The notes below the pieces were generated by a model, which was not told the origin of the DNA, searched no databases, and saw only the letters and a list, made by a program, of their open reading frames with translations. 57,714 nt of DNA from an uncultured Luteimonas sp. (GTDB lineage: Bacteria; Pseudomonadota; Gammaproteobacteria; Xanthomonadales; Xanthomonadaceae). The translations under genes were made by a program, and so were the position numbers. Positions 8,801 to 20,708 of this stretch are shown here, in pieces (position 1 is the stretch's first letter; the number at the start of each line of letters is the position of its first letter). The stretch is taken from the NCBI GenBank assembly GCA_934541015.1, contig CAKTDC010000017.1, positions 1-57,714 of the forward strand. Direction: 5' to 3'.

Positions 8801-9154
8801 GCGTCGAGCTGGGACATCAGCGGTTCAACCCCGCGTGCGCGGGGAACACCGCCGGACCTGTGCAAGCAGCAGCAGGAGACGCGGTTCAACCCCGCGTGCG
8901 CGGGGAACACGTTGGGGCGCCTCGCCCAGCAGCTCGCAGCCGTGGTTCAACCCCGCGTGCGCGGGGAACACTCACCCTTGTGCGGCACCGGCTCAAGAAA
9001 CGTCGGTTCAACCCCGCGTGCGCGGGGAACACACTGCCATCAACCAGCCCCCGTTCCACGCCAGCGGTTCAACCCCGCGTGCGCGGGGAACACCAGTCAT
9101 TCGATGCCCGGATCATGCGCATCGGCGGTTCAACCCCGCGTGCGCGGGGAACAC
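5829..9154 (-). CRISPR. type I-E CRISPR array, 55 repeats and 54 spacers
   Basis: The repeat is 29 bases; on the plus strand it begins CGGTTCAACCCC and ends GCGCGGGGAACAC with a central CCCCGCG/CGCGGGG palindrome. The period is 61 bases; three spacers are 33 rather than 32 long (6956-6988, 7445-7477, 7690-7722). The crRNA-sense strand is minus: read that way the repeat starts GTGTTCCCCGCG and ends GTTGAACCG, as in E. coli-type I-E repeats, so transcription runs from the leader at 9155-9232 leftward. The last repeat (5829-5857) has four changes, typical of the old end. All other repeats are identical except the PAM-derived last base, which is not G (crRNA sense) at 6927, 8394 and 8943. The homogeneity suggests an active array. 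Confidence 0.98.
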
Positions 9155-9232
9155 ACTTAGCGTAACCAATTGTTCCAAAAAGGAAAATTAGGCGCCTGGA
9201 AATCCACCACCTTCTGATTGTCAAAGAGCGGG
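9155..9232 (-). promoter_or_regulatory. CRISPR leader
   Basis: These 78 bases separate the cas2 stop from the first (newest) repeat and are distinctly A/T-rich, as expected for a leader. On the minus strand a TTGACA (9219-9224) could serve as a -35 element for pre-crRNA transcription; I could not assign a convincing -10. A/T tracts near 9160-9190 adjoin the first repeat. Confidence 0.75.
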
Positions 9233-10433
<1,201 letters not shown>

Positions 10434-10437
<4 letters not shown>

Positions 10438-11099
10438 TCCACACGTTTAACCAGCAGCAGCCCGCAGCCGAATCCTCTGGCGTGCCCCACACCTTCGAGC
10501 AAGGCATGTTGCAGCAAGTCGGGATCGGTCACGTTCGCGACGCCGCGGAAGTCGAGGGAGGAAAACTCGATCCGTCTGGACTTTGATGTCAGTCGGTGCT
10601 GCCGGTAGCCCGTCTGCAGCACGCTCCCCTGCTCGATCTCGAGGCCCCAGCGTGGAGCACGTTCGCCAATCCACTCATGTCCCGCGCGTTCCATGGCGGC
10701 ACTGATCATTTGCGGTTCGGTCACAAGACGTTTGGCGTCCATCAGCACATCGTGACGGCGGGAGACCCCGTTCTCGTTGCGGCGACTGATGGTCGGATTG
10801 GCCCGCAGGTCAAAGTGGAGGTGCGTACCCGCTGTCACTCGGGGTAGGTAAGGTTTGCTCTGGACCTGGAACAAGCGATCCACATCCTTAGGTGCCCGTC
10901 TGGAGACGATGTAGTAGATCGTCGTGCCATTGAGGTTGTCCCTGCGGAATACGAAATCACGCGGTATGTCGTCACCAGGGAACAGCCGCCAGACCAGAGT
11001 ATGGTCCCGGTATGCCTCCTGGTAGTTGGATAGCCTGCGCAGCAATTCACTGTCACGTGGCCGTGCGTGGAGGCAGGCGCGCGAAAACCAGTGGCTCAT
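10434..11099 (-). CDS. cas6e: crRNA endoribonuclease Cas6e (CasE)
   Basis: Cas6e cuts the pre-crRNA at the base of each repeat hairpin and stays bound as a Cascade subunit. The 221-residue protein has the family's catalytic pair Y30 and H33 in YQEAYRDHTLVWRLF (the same Y-x2-H spacing as T. thermophilus Cse3 Y23/H26) and the C-terminal glycine-rich GVGHARGFGCGLLLVKR loop. The start overlaps the cas5 stop by four bases. The repeat stem CCCCGCG/CGCGGGG in the adjacent array is its expected substrate. Confidence 0.95.
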
Positions 11100-11857
11100 C
11101 GCGTCTCTCCTCCTTCAATGCGGACGTTTTCATGGCGAGGCGCGAACTGCCAGCGACTGCGCGACAGCGGCTGGTCGTGGCGGACGGTCTCGAAATTGGC
11201 TTCCATACCGGCTTCCATGCCTTCCTCCCAGTAATAGCGCTGCGCCCCGGGACGAAGGAAACGCCGGTCCGAAGGCGTCGGCCATGCCTTTTCGGGATTG
11301 CGTTCCAGCAGGCCGAGCAGCGAACCGCATGGCGTATCCAGCGCCTCGCGCAATGATCCGACCTGGATGATGCGTGGATCGAGGGGCAAGCTAAGTGGAC
11401 ACGACTTCCGCCCGAGATACAGTGGGAAGTACGGTCGACGTAGCGCATCAGCCAACTGCGTCAGTGCATACGGTGCGCTTTCCTGTCCTTCCACTGCAAC
11501 CACCGCCAGGCTGTCGCATCGATACTCTCGCGCGGAGAGAATCGTGTCGACCTTCTGTGCCTGAAGTTCCTGTCGCCGGCTGCGGAAGCTCACCTTGCGG
11601 GGCGCCACGCCCGACTGCACGGTGTGGTAGTCGCGAAGAGGCGAGCCAATGCACTCGAGCTTGATGCCGAAGCGATATCCGTACACCAGCCTCTGCTGTT
11701 CACCCTCGTCCTCGCGCTCGATCCCCAGCGCCGCCGCGAGCAGCCCCAGCAACGCGGAGCGAGAAGGATGCACCGCCGAATGTCGCATCTCGCCTACCGC
11801 GATCTCGCCCCAACTGGCTAGTGGGCCGTACAGGCGCATCACCAGATAGTCGGTCAT
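11096..11857 (-). CDS. cas5e: Cascade subunit Cas5e (CasD)
   Basis: Cas5e caps the 5' handle of the crRNA in Cascade. The 253-residue protein starts with the typical MTDYLVMRLYGPLASWGEIA and continues RHSAVHPSRSALLGLLAAALG, then RDYHTVQSG, all characteristic of CasD. It starts four bases after the cas7 stop and overlaps cas6 at its own end. The last ~40 residues are longer than in E. coli CasD and charged, without a recognisable motif. Confidence 0.95.
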   Translation of the reverse strand: MTDYLVMRLYGPLASWGEIAVGEMRHSAVHPSRSALLGLLAAALGIEREDEGEQQRLVYGYRFGIKLECIGSPLRDYHTVQSGVAPRKVSFRSRRQELQAQKVDTILSAREYRCDSLAVVAVEGQESAPYALTQLADALRRPYFPLYLGRKSCPLSLPLDPRIIQVGSLREALDTPCGSLLGLLERNPEKAWPTPSDRRFLRPGAQRYYWEEGMEAGMEANFETVRHDQPLSRSRWQFAPRHENVRIEGGETR

Positions 11858-11861
11858 GCGT

Positions 11862-12896
11862 TCACTCCTCGGCGACGAAATCGAGCAGTTCGTCCAGGCG
11901 GCCCTCGCCCTTCAGCACATCCAGCTGGTAGCGGGCATCGGCGCAGGAACCGTACACCTTGTCCATGTTGTCACGCACGGTCTGCAGCGCGTCGGTCGCT
12001 TCGCGAATATAGTCGTTGCCCGCCACAGGTCGCACGAACGCCAGCGAAAGCGAGCGCGGCTGCTGGGGGCCCTTCTCTGCCATGGCGAAATGGGCGTAGG
12101 CGCGACTGGCGAAGCTGTTCTGCTTGCCGCTCGGCGCCACCTTGAGCGCAGCTTCGGCCAGTGCGCGGAGCGCCTTCTGCGTCATATCCTCGTTGTAGCC
12201 GAGGTTCCTGCTCAGCAGATCACGATCGATGCAAAGATACAGATAGAAAACCGCCGCCGCGAATCCGGTTTCGCCGATGTGGGCTGCGCTGGGATCGTCT
12301 CGATTCAGATCGTCCACCGCGGTGAAGTAGTCGTCCTCGATAGCTGACGCATGCACGCCAATCGCATGGGCGACCTGCACGGCAGCTTCGCTGTTGTACT
12401 TCGTCTTGGATGCCAGCATGCGGCCGAACATGGCGATGTCGACGGCTGCCTGAGTATGCAATAGGGTATCCAGCTCTTCGTCCATGGGAGCGCGTTTCTC
12501 TTGCGCAAGCGTGCTCACGAGCGCATCGAGCGAAGCACGCTCCTCCGGTGAGACGTGCACCAGCTGTTCGATCTCCAGTGACTGGTCCTTCTTGACCGCG
12601 CCATAGACGCCGGCGATCTTCCCGGCCCAATCCGCCGCCTGCTTCTCACCGATGCCTGCGTCGACCAAAGCGTCGAAAACCTCTTTGCCCAGACGCTTGG
12701 TGCGGGTGCCTATATTACCTGCCAGTGCCTGCTGGAACGAACTGCTGGTGCGCCATGCGCGTTTGAGGCTCTGGGACGAGATTCGCAGGCGTTCCGATCC
12801 GCCCATGTGTGCGGTCTTGGGTTGACCGCTGTCGTCGCGGTTGAGGTTGGCGGGTGGGTATGAAACCAGTAGATGCAACTGGATGAAACGGGTCAT
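11862..12896 (-). CDS. cas7e: Cascade backbone subunit Cas7e (CasC)
   Basis: Cas7e polymerises along the spacer part of crRNA as the Cascade backbone. The 344-residue protein opens with RFIQLHLLVSYPPANLNRDD and then GGSERLRISSQSLKRAWR, the conserved CasC N-terminus that contacts crRNA. The ATG at 12896 overlaps the cse2 stop by four bases, keeping the strictly overlapping gene order of I-E operons. The end of the protein is DVLKGEGRLDELLDFVAEE. Confidence 0.96.
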   Translation of the reverse strand: MTRFIQLHLLVSYPPANLNRDDSGQPKTAHMGGSERLRISSQSLKRAWRTSSSFQQALAGNIGTRTKRLGKEVFDALVDAGIGEKQAADWAGKIAGVYGAVKKDQSLEIEQLVHVSPEERASLDALVSTLAQEKRAPMDEELDTLLHTQAAVDIAMFGRMLASKTKYNSEAAVQVAHAIGVHASAIEDDYFTAVDDLNRDDPSAAHIGETGFAAAVFYLYLCIDRDLLSRNLGYNEDMTQKALRALAEAALKVAPSGKQNSFASRAYAHFAMAEKGPQQPRSLSLAFVRPVAGNDYIREATDALQTVRDNMDKVYGSCADARYQLDVLKGEGRLDELLDFVAEE

Positions 12897-13555
12897 TCGC
12901 TCAACTCCTCGATAGATGCGGGCGCTTTGGCTGCCGTCTGCTTCGGCTTGGTCAGGTAATAGTCGTAGGCCCAGCGGAAGCGGATGCCGTCGCTGGCGCG
13001 GGTCGGAGGAAAGGACTGTTCGACTTGCCAGGACAGCAGATCGTCCGCCAGCTGCGCGACGTCGGCTTTGCCGTCAGCCAGCGCCACTGCACGGCGCCAT
13101 TGACGGAGCAGGTCAGGCTCACCCTTGGCCTTGAGCAGGCGCTTGAAACGCAGCTCACTCATCAGAGGCGGATCGCCGGCCGCACGTCCGAGTCGCCAGG
13201 CCAAGCTGCCGTTGCGATCGTCAGGTGGGTCGTCACGGACATGGGCCAGAACACCCGCAACCAACGCAATCCACACATGGGCAAGGGCCACGCCCTCATC
13301 CTCTTCGGGGAAACGTCTCTTGGGCCTTTGGGTATCGAGTGCGAGCAGCCGCTGTGCCAGCAGATGAACGGAGGACTCCATCAGCAACTCATTCGCATTC
13401 GCGCCACGACGCAGTGCGGCCCGGGTTCCCCGGTCGTATTCCGCCAGTTCCCGCGGCAGTATTGGATCATCCGGCTTGCGTGGCTGCAACGCTTGCCACC
13501 AACGACGCACGAATGCCCGCTGCGCATCGTCCAGCGTGGATTTCCACGTGCTCAT
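12893..13555 (-). CDS. cse2: Cascade small subunit Cse2 (CasB)
   Basis: Cse2 forms the helical small-subunit dimer of Cascade that stabilises the R-loop. The protein is 220 residues from the ATG at 13555, which has a strong GAGGAGG ribosome binding site inside the end of cse1 and overlaps the cse1 stop as ATGA; a longer frame beginning upstream would overlap cse1 by 40 bases and lacks such a site. The sequence is helical with FVRRWWQALQ and the conserved RFKRLLKAKGEPDLLRQWRR stretch, typical of CasB. Length is somewhat greater than E. coli CasB (160), mainly in the C-terminal part. Confidence 0.92.
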   Translation of the reverse strand: MSTWKSTLDDAQRAFVRRWWQALQPRKPDDPILPRELAEYDRGTRAALRRGANANELLMESSVHLLAQRLLALDTQRPKRRFPEEDEGVALAHVWIALVAGVLAHVRDDPPDDRNGSLAWRLGRAAGDPPLMSELRFKRLLKAKGEPDLLRQWRRAVALADGKADVAQLADDLLSWQVEQSFPPTRASDGIRFRWAYDYYLTKPKQTAAKAPASIEELSE

Positions 13556-15123
13556 GCCACCTCCTCGAAACTGGCGTTGACGATTGCCCACAATGGTTTT
13601 GCGTACTTTCCGGCGTTCAAGTCCTTTTCCAGTGCGGCGCGCGCGTTGACGATGCGCTCAAGGTCCAACGCCTCGGCGGGTGCGGAGCTGGTCCTTTCGT
13701 CGAATAGATCCAGCGCCAGCCGACGGATCTGCGACAGCCAGCGTCGACAGACCGGTGCCAAGGCCGCGTCATTCTCGGGATCTATCGCCGCCAACTGCGC
13801 AAGCGCTGCATAGAACAGGCGCTCTGAGCGCTGCCAGAATTCCCGCTGAACCGCCGGTTCATTCGCTGCGTCAGCTGGCCGGTTGAAGCGTGCCGCCTTG
13901 ACCTGGCGATGCAGTAGCAAGGCTGTATCGTTGGCGTGTTCAAGCAACTGCTTGACCCGCCTGGTGAAGGCAGGCAGTACCTCGGGCTCGATCGTGTGCA
14001 CTGGCAGGGTGCTGTCATACCAGCACAGCGCTTTCATGTTCGACATCGAAAATCCGAAGCACCAAAGACGCACGTTGATGCTTCTGACCTTCGCGGTGAA
14101 GTGATCGACCACGCGCGCTGCATCAGGCTGATGGTCGCCGTTGCCCAACACCAGGCCTAACCAGTCGCGATAGCCGCGTCCGGCCTGGTGTCCCTTGGCA
14201 GAGATGGGCGGCTTTTGCCCCTTGGCATCGATGTAGTACGGCGTCAGTGGGTGCTGCCAGCTGCCGGTGTAGTTCGTGCCGCCGTGGCGCGTACGATAGT
14301 GGCGGATGAGGCGAATTTCATCGTCGCCGCAGATCGCGCACTTGCCAGTCTCGGCGGTGTCCGTCTCCAGACGAATGCGTCGCGGCATACTCCAATAACA
14401 CTGAAGCGGATGTACGTGCTGCTCTCCACGGGCGGGGTCGAGTTGTGGCTGAGTCTCCAAGGCACCCGGACCATCGCTGGTTCGCGTGGACACAAGCCAC
14501 GGCAACACGTCTCCCGGGTGCGACACCGGAGGGTGTGCTAAAGCATCCAGCGGAAGGACGTTCAACCAGAGTTTCTGCCACAGCGTAGAGGACTCGTCCG
14601 CAGGCAACAGCAGGGTTGTAAGCGGACCGCCACCGCGCAGCGAAGTGCGCACGCCGCGGCCGCCGGCTGGCGCGTTGACCTGCAGGGCCATCAGCGCCTG
14701 GGCGCAGCAGGATTCGCACAGACCGTAGTTGGCCGGAGGCCGGTTGAAGAAGCGGTTGCTGTCTGAACCAGCGTCAATTAGTAGATCCAGTACCGATAGC
14801 CGGCCCGCGTCTGCTGGCAGGTCCAAGTCCTGCATGAAGGCGGGGCCACCGTCATTCTGCAGCAGGAAGGCATTGCGATATGGCGCAAAGGCGGCTTCCA
14901 GTTCATCAACTGTAGGTGGAGTATTCCAACATTCCCGCCATCCGCCCGTATCTGGCGGGGCATAGGTGGTCTGCAGCAAGCCAATCAGGAACTGATACAA
15001 CGCACCCCGAAAATCGGGGCGCGGCGTATGCAAATCGCGCCACACCGACCTCGCGATTTGGCTTGGGCGGATTCGAGTGTGGTTGCCGACCGGCAACCAG
15101 TCATCAACGAGCAGGTTCGCCAT
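13552..15123 (-). CDS. cse1: Cascade large subunit Cse1 (Cas8e, CasA)
   Basis: Cse1 recognises the PAM and recruits Cas3. The 523-residue protein begins with NLLVDDWLPVG and DFRGALYQFLIGLLQTTYAP, the CasA N-terminal pattern. Two cysteine pairs, CESC near residue 136 and CAIC near residue 262, are consistent with the zinc site found in many Cse1 proteins. The C-terminal four-helix bundle is visible as mainly helical sequence from about residue 390. It is the first gene after the 271-bp gap behind cas3, and a promoter is predicted at 15212-15240. Confidence 0.95.
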   Translation of the reverse strand: MANLLVDDWLPVGNHTRIRPSQIARSVWRDLHTPRPDFRGALYQFLIGLLQTTYAPPDTGGWRECWNTPPTVDELEAAFAPYRNAFLLQNDGGPAFMQDLDLPADAGRLSVLDLLIDAGSDSNRFFNRPPANYGLCESCCAQALMALQVNAPAGGRGVRTSLRGGGPLTTLLLPADESSTLWQKLWLNVLPLDALAHPPVSHPGDVLPWLVSTRTSDGPGALETQPQLDPARGEQHVHPLQCYWSMPRRIRLETDTAETGKCAICGDDEIRLIRHYRTRHGGTNYTGSWQHPLTPYYIDAKGQKPPISAKGHQAGRGYRDWLGLVLGNGDHQPDAARVVDHFTAKVRSINVRLWCFGFSMSNMKALCWYDSTLPVHTIEPEVLPAFTRRVKQLLEHANDTALLLHRQVKAARFNRPADAANEPAVQREFWQRSERLFYAALAQLAAIDPENDAALAPVCRRWLSQIRRLALDLFDERTSSAPAEALDLERIVNARAALEKDLNAGKYAKPLWAIVNASFEEVA

Positions 15124-15187
15124 GCTTCCCCCTTCCCCTCGACGTCTTCACGAGGCTAAATACTCCCAAAACTCATGTCAATACCCC

Positions 15188-15216
15188 TTCCAATCCATCC
15201 CCGCCCAACTTATAAT
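15188..15216 (+). promoter_or_regulatory. plus-strand promoter antisense to the cas operon
   Basis: A perfect -10 TATAAT at 15211-15216 lies 17 bases after a weak -35 TTCCAA (15188-15193). It would drive transcription rightward, away from cse1, through the repeat-like hairpin at 15277-15305. It overlaps the oppositely oriented cas promoter. Prediction from sequence only. Confidence 0.4.
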
Positions 15217-15240
15217 TCCTGTGTTCTTCGCAAAAGCCAA
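15212..15240 (-). promoter_or_regulatory. predicted promoter of cse1-cas2 operon
   Basis: On the minus strand TTGGCT (15240-15235) and AATTAT (15217-15212) are separated by exactly 17 bases, about 90 bases before the cse1 start. This gives the Cascade and adaptation genes a promoter separate from cas3. The -10 is shared, base for base, with the plus-strand TATAAT. Confidence 0.5.
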
Positions 15241-15276
15241 GCGGAGATGGCCCGTTGGGGGTTGGACGGGAATCGA

Positions 15277-15305
15277 CCGTTCCCCGCTGTGCGGGGATGT
15301 TCTAC
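15277..15305 (+). repeat. degenerate CRISPR-repeat-like hairpin in the cas3-cse1 gap
   Basis: GTTCCCCGCTGTGCGGGGAT (15279-15298) copies the crRNA-sense repeat core GTTCCCCGC...GCGGGG with a loop one base shorter; the following handle-like bases are GTTCTA instead of GAACCG. Its crRNA-sense strand is plus, opposite to the array and cas genes. It lies about 60 bases downstream of the plus-strand TATAAT. It could be a psi-repeat of a CreR/CreA-type RNA, or an arm of the genome's palindromic repeat family (compare TTCCCGCTGTGCGGGGAC at 4929-4946). Confidence 0.45.
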
Positions 15306-15394
15306 AGCGCACTCACCACCTAATACGCGATAAGGAGGCCGCACGAAGGGCGGGGCTGTATTGCACCGACATGCGGATGGTTGTTCGCGCGCCC

Positions 15395-18151
15395 TCACCA
15401 CAGCAATCCCTGCCGTGCGTCGTATCGGACCTGTCTCACTAAGCCCCTGCCATCGAGCACATATCCAATCAATACGCCATCGACTTCCTGCAGCGGCAAC
15501 ACGAATGCAGGTGTTTCCAGCAGGCGATACCTGCTGCGCAAGGTCAGTAGGGCGACACCGAAGCGGCTCTCCCATTCGGGCGACAACGCCGAGGCGTGCC
15601 GCGCGTCAATTCGGATCGACGATTGCTCCCAAGCGTGCACGGAGGCGTCGCATAGCGGCTGTAGGGTCCCGTCGACGGCGCGTGCCAGGTAGAGCGTGAC
15701 CGATGTTTCGCCGAGCCGCGTCGGTGCGGAAGTATCCTCGCTCCAGCGCGCACTGCTGTCGATGCAGTAACCCTTGTCCAGATGCAGTGCATTGAAAGAG
15801 GCTTGACTCTGCTCGGCCAGCGCCTTGCCCTTCTGCGCGAGCGTCGCCTTTTGCAGCGCATCGGGAATCGGGCGCGTCTGTTCGCCGTACACCGCCTCAA
15901 CGAGCTCGCGCACTGCGCCAGGCTGCCCCGCGCGGCCCGGGCTGATTATGCGACCGGCCTCGAGCAAAGCTTGCGCGCCGAGCCAGAGACGTCCGCTGTC
16001 CGGATAGACGTGGCAGGCCTTCGGAAACAAATCCGAATACCAGTGCTCTGAAGGCGTTTCTTCAAGGGACGGTAAAAGTAAGTGCAACTCGGGCGCAGGT
16101 CGGCGCTCGATGCCATCCTCCGCCAGCGAACCGTCCTCGTTGCGAGCGTGGCGTTGCAGGCGTCCGGCACGCTGGATCAGCAGATCGATGGGAGCGAGAT
16201 CGCTGATCAGCACGTCGAAATCGAGATCCAAGGATTGTTCGACTACTTGGGTCGCCACCAGCACTTGACCGCGGCGGAGATCCGCGGTCGAAGTCTTGCC
16301 GAAGCGCCGGAGCGCGCGGTCTTCGATGTTCAGGCGATCGCCCATCGCGAAACGACTGTGGAACAGGGTCAGGCATTCAGCCGGCACGCTTCCTTCCAGT
16401 ACAGAGAACGCACGGCGGGCATCGTCCACGGTGTTACGGATCCAGCATACGCTGCGCCCGGCTGCCGCTTCCTTTGCGACCAAGGCCAGTACGTCGTCTT
16501 CCGCATGCAGTGCGCGGATCTGCACCTCGCGCACCAGCTGGGGGCGAGTTTCACAGGCGTGGGCGATCACGGCTTGACCCGCCTGCGTCGCCAGAGGATA
16601 GCGAGTATCGTCCTCGGGCCCGTCGTCGGAAATTCCGAGACCGAAGCGATAGGCCTGCACCAGTTCGGCGCGCATCACGGCAGGCAAGGTCGCTGACAGC
16701 AGGATGGCGCTGCCGCCTTGGCGTGCGTGGGCTGTTAGCAGGCGCTTGAGCAGTTGGAGCATGTAGTCATCGCAGGCATGCACCTCATCGACCAAAAGCA
16801 CCTTGCCAGACAGACCCAATAACCGCAGAGACTGATGCCGCGCAGGTAGAATCCCCAACAGCGCCTGGTCGATGGTGCCCACACCCACTTCGGCGAGCAG
16901 AGCCTTCTTCCGATTGTCTGCTAGCCATGCATTGCAGGTTGCGCTGGCACTTGATTCGCCACGGCCATAGTCACGATCAGCCTCCTGCTCTGACGCCTGC
17001 ACCACGCTGTCACGGAATCCGTCTACCAGATTCCGGGCGCCGTGGGCTAGGACCAATGACGGATTTGACCGCTCTCCGTACAGTCTCCGATACATGTGTC
17101 CAACACGCTGATACATTTGATTCGCAGTTGCCATTGTTGGCAGAGCGAAGTACAGCCCTCCTGCGTGTCCGCATTGCATCAAGCGTTGGACCAGTATCAA
17201 TGCCGCTTCGGTCTTGCCTGAACCGGTCACATCCTCAAGCAAGAACAACTGAGGACCCGGTTCCAGCACAACTTCAGCGGCATATCGCTGTAGTGGCGTG
17301 GCCTGCACCAGATAGTCGAAGATGCGGAGCGGGTCAGACCACTCCTTCAGTGGTTGGGCGGACAGCCCAGATGCCTGTGTCGCATATTTCGCGCGATCAA
17401 GCGTGGCCGACCAATAGCGGTCAAGATCACAAGGCTGGGTGTGGTACGGAAAGAAAGACTGGTTGGAACCAAGCCAGTCGGCGAGTACGGCCAATCCGGC
17501 TAACCGCCAAGCATGCCGACGCAGAACAGCGCATTCATGCCGGCCAGGAGAGGGAAGGCCCTCGGGTAACAGTAATCCCGCAACATTGACTACGAATTCT
17601 CGCGCGGCTTGACGGTCCTCGGGAAGGAAGTAGTCGCTGGCCGACAACACCAGGCTGCCCCCGCCGGCGTTCTCTTCCGGTGGCTTTCCATGGTGTCCAA
17701 CAGAGGTGCGCATCCAGATGCCCCAGAACTCGTCTTCTGGATCTGGCAAACGGTGATCCGGAAATTTACTTGCCAGATAATCCACCCAAAGTACCCACCC
17801 CAAGGTGTCATGCCGCAGCAGGTATTGCTTGCCTGCCATCGGAGGCACGAGAGCGGGTGACAAGTTGGGCGCTAAGCCTTGGAAGGTTCGGGAGAACTTG
17901 CCCAAATCGTGCAAGGACAAAAAAAAGACGAAAAGACGTTCGACCACGATCTGCGGCCATTTAAGATCAGTCGCCAGCTGTCGCAGTGAGAACTGCGGCA
18001 AGCCGAGCAGAACTTGGCCGCATGCAGCAACGTCGAGGCTGTGAAGCGAGAGAAGATGGTAAGGTGTACCCCCATTCTCTGGCGGCTTAGCCTTACCCCA
18101 GTATGCATGGAAGCCATACGTTCTCGGCGTGCGCTGAAGTGCTGAGTCCAT
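15395..18151 (-). CDS. cas3: CRISPR-associated nuclease-helicase Cas3
   Basis: Cas3 is recruited by Cascade to unwind and degrade target DNA. From the ATG at 18151 the protein has 918 residues, close to the usual 890-900; a longer frame upstream adds 83 residues without family features. The HD nuclease domain shows H32, then H81-D82 in SLHDLGKFSRTF and VGHHGKPP. The SF2 helicase part has Walker A VTGSGKTEAAL, the DEVH box LLVDEVHACDDYM, motif III LLSATLP and motif VI QRAGRLQRH. All key residues are present, so the system should be able to interfere. It ends 271 bases before cse1 and is divergent from icd. Confidence 0.96.
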   Translation of the reverse strand: MDSALQRTPRTYGFHAYWGKAKPPENGGTPYHLLSLHSLDVAACGQVLLGLPQFSLRQLATDLKWPQIVVERLFVFFLSLHDLGKFSRTFQGLAPNLSPALVPPMAGKQYLLRHDTLGWVLWVDYLASKFPDHRLPDPEDEFWGIWMRTSVGHHGKPPEENAGGGSLVLSASDYFLPEDRQAAREFVVNVAGLLLPEGLPSPGRHECAVLRRHAWRLAGLAVLADWLGSNQSFFPYHTQPCDLDRYWSATLDRAKYATQASGLSAQPLKEWSDPLRIFDYLVQATPLQRYAAEVVLEPGPQLFLLEDVTGSGKTEAALILVQRLMQCGHAGGLYFALPTMATANQMYQRVGHMYRRLYGERSNPSLVLAHGARNLVDGFRDSVVQASEQEADRDYGRGESSASATCNAWLADNRKKALLAEVGVGTIDQALLGILPARHQSLRLLGLSGKVLLVDEVHACDDYMLQLLKRLLTAHARQGGSAILLSATLPAVMRAELVQAYRFGLGISDDGPEDDTRYPLATQAGQAVIAHACETRPQLVREVQIRALHAEDDVLALVAKEAAAGRSVCWIRNTVDDARRAFSVLEGSVPAECLTLFHSRFAMGDRLNIEDRALRRFGKTSTADLRRGQVLVATQVVEQSLDLDFDVLISDLAPIDLLIQRAGRLQRHARNEDGSLAEDGIERRPAPELHLLLPSLEETPSEHWYSDLFPKACHVYPDSGRLWLGAQALLEAGRIISPGRAGQPGAVRELVEAVYGEQTRPIPDALQKATLAQKGKALAEQSQASFNALHLDKGYCIDSSARWSEDTSAPTRLGETSVTLYLARAVDGTLQPLCDASVHAWEQSSIRIDARHASALSPEWESRFGVALLTLRSRYRLLETPAFVLPLQEVDGVLIGYVLDGRGLVRQVRYDARQGLLW

Positions 18152-18377
18152 CGTTCTTATCGTCCCCTGTCTGTCCTGCAGGTTAGCCGACGTGAATCTC
18201 AAGAGGTAAGACTCCCGGGGATTTTGCCGAGGTTGTCGCGACATGGAGATTGCTGTCCGATCTAGCCCGCTTGATCCGGGCAAATAGTTCGCCTCGGGCG
18301 TGCCACGCTTTGCCCTTGTTCGGGTAAAGCGCGACAATTGGGGACTGGCCATCCTTCCGTCATCAGAGGCTTCCCCC

Positions 18378-20615
<2,238 letters not shown>

Positions 20616-20708
20616 TCCGGCGGCGGGCGCCGCCTGGCCGGCGGCGCCTTGCGCACTGCATCATGCGGCTTGTGGCAGGCTTGTCTTCTTTTCCCGCGGA
20701 GACATGAC

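Noticed and set aside
5807..9191. Long plus-strand reading frames through the CRISPR array (RFNPACAGNT, GSTPRARGT, VQPRVRGEH repeats)
   Set aside because: They are translations of the 29-base repeat in three frames; the array structure and spacer lengths explain them fully.
15305..15330. Pseudo-spacer target in the cse1 or cas3 promoter
   Set aside because: Manual comparison next to AAG/AGG/ATG gave at best 5 of 10 matches (at the cse1 start codon), no better than chance.
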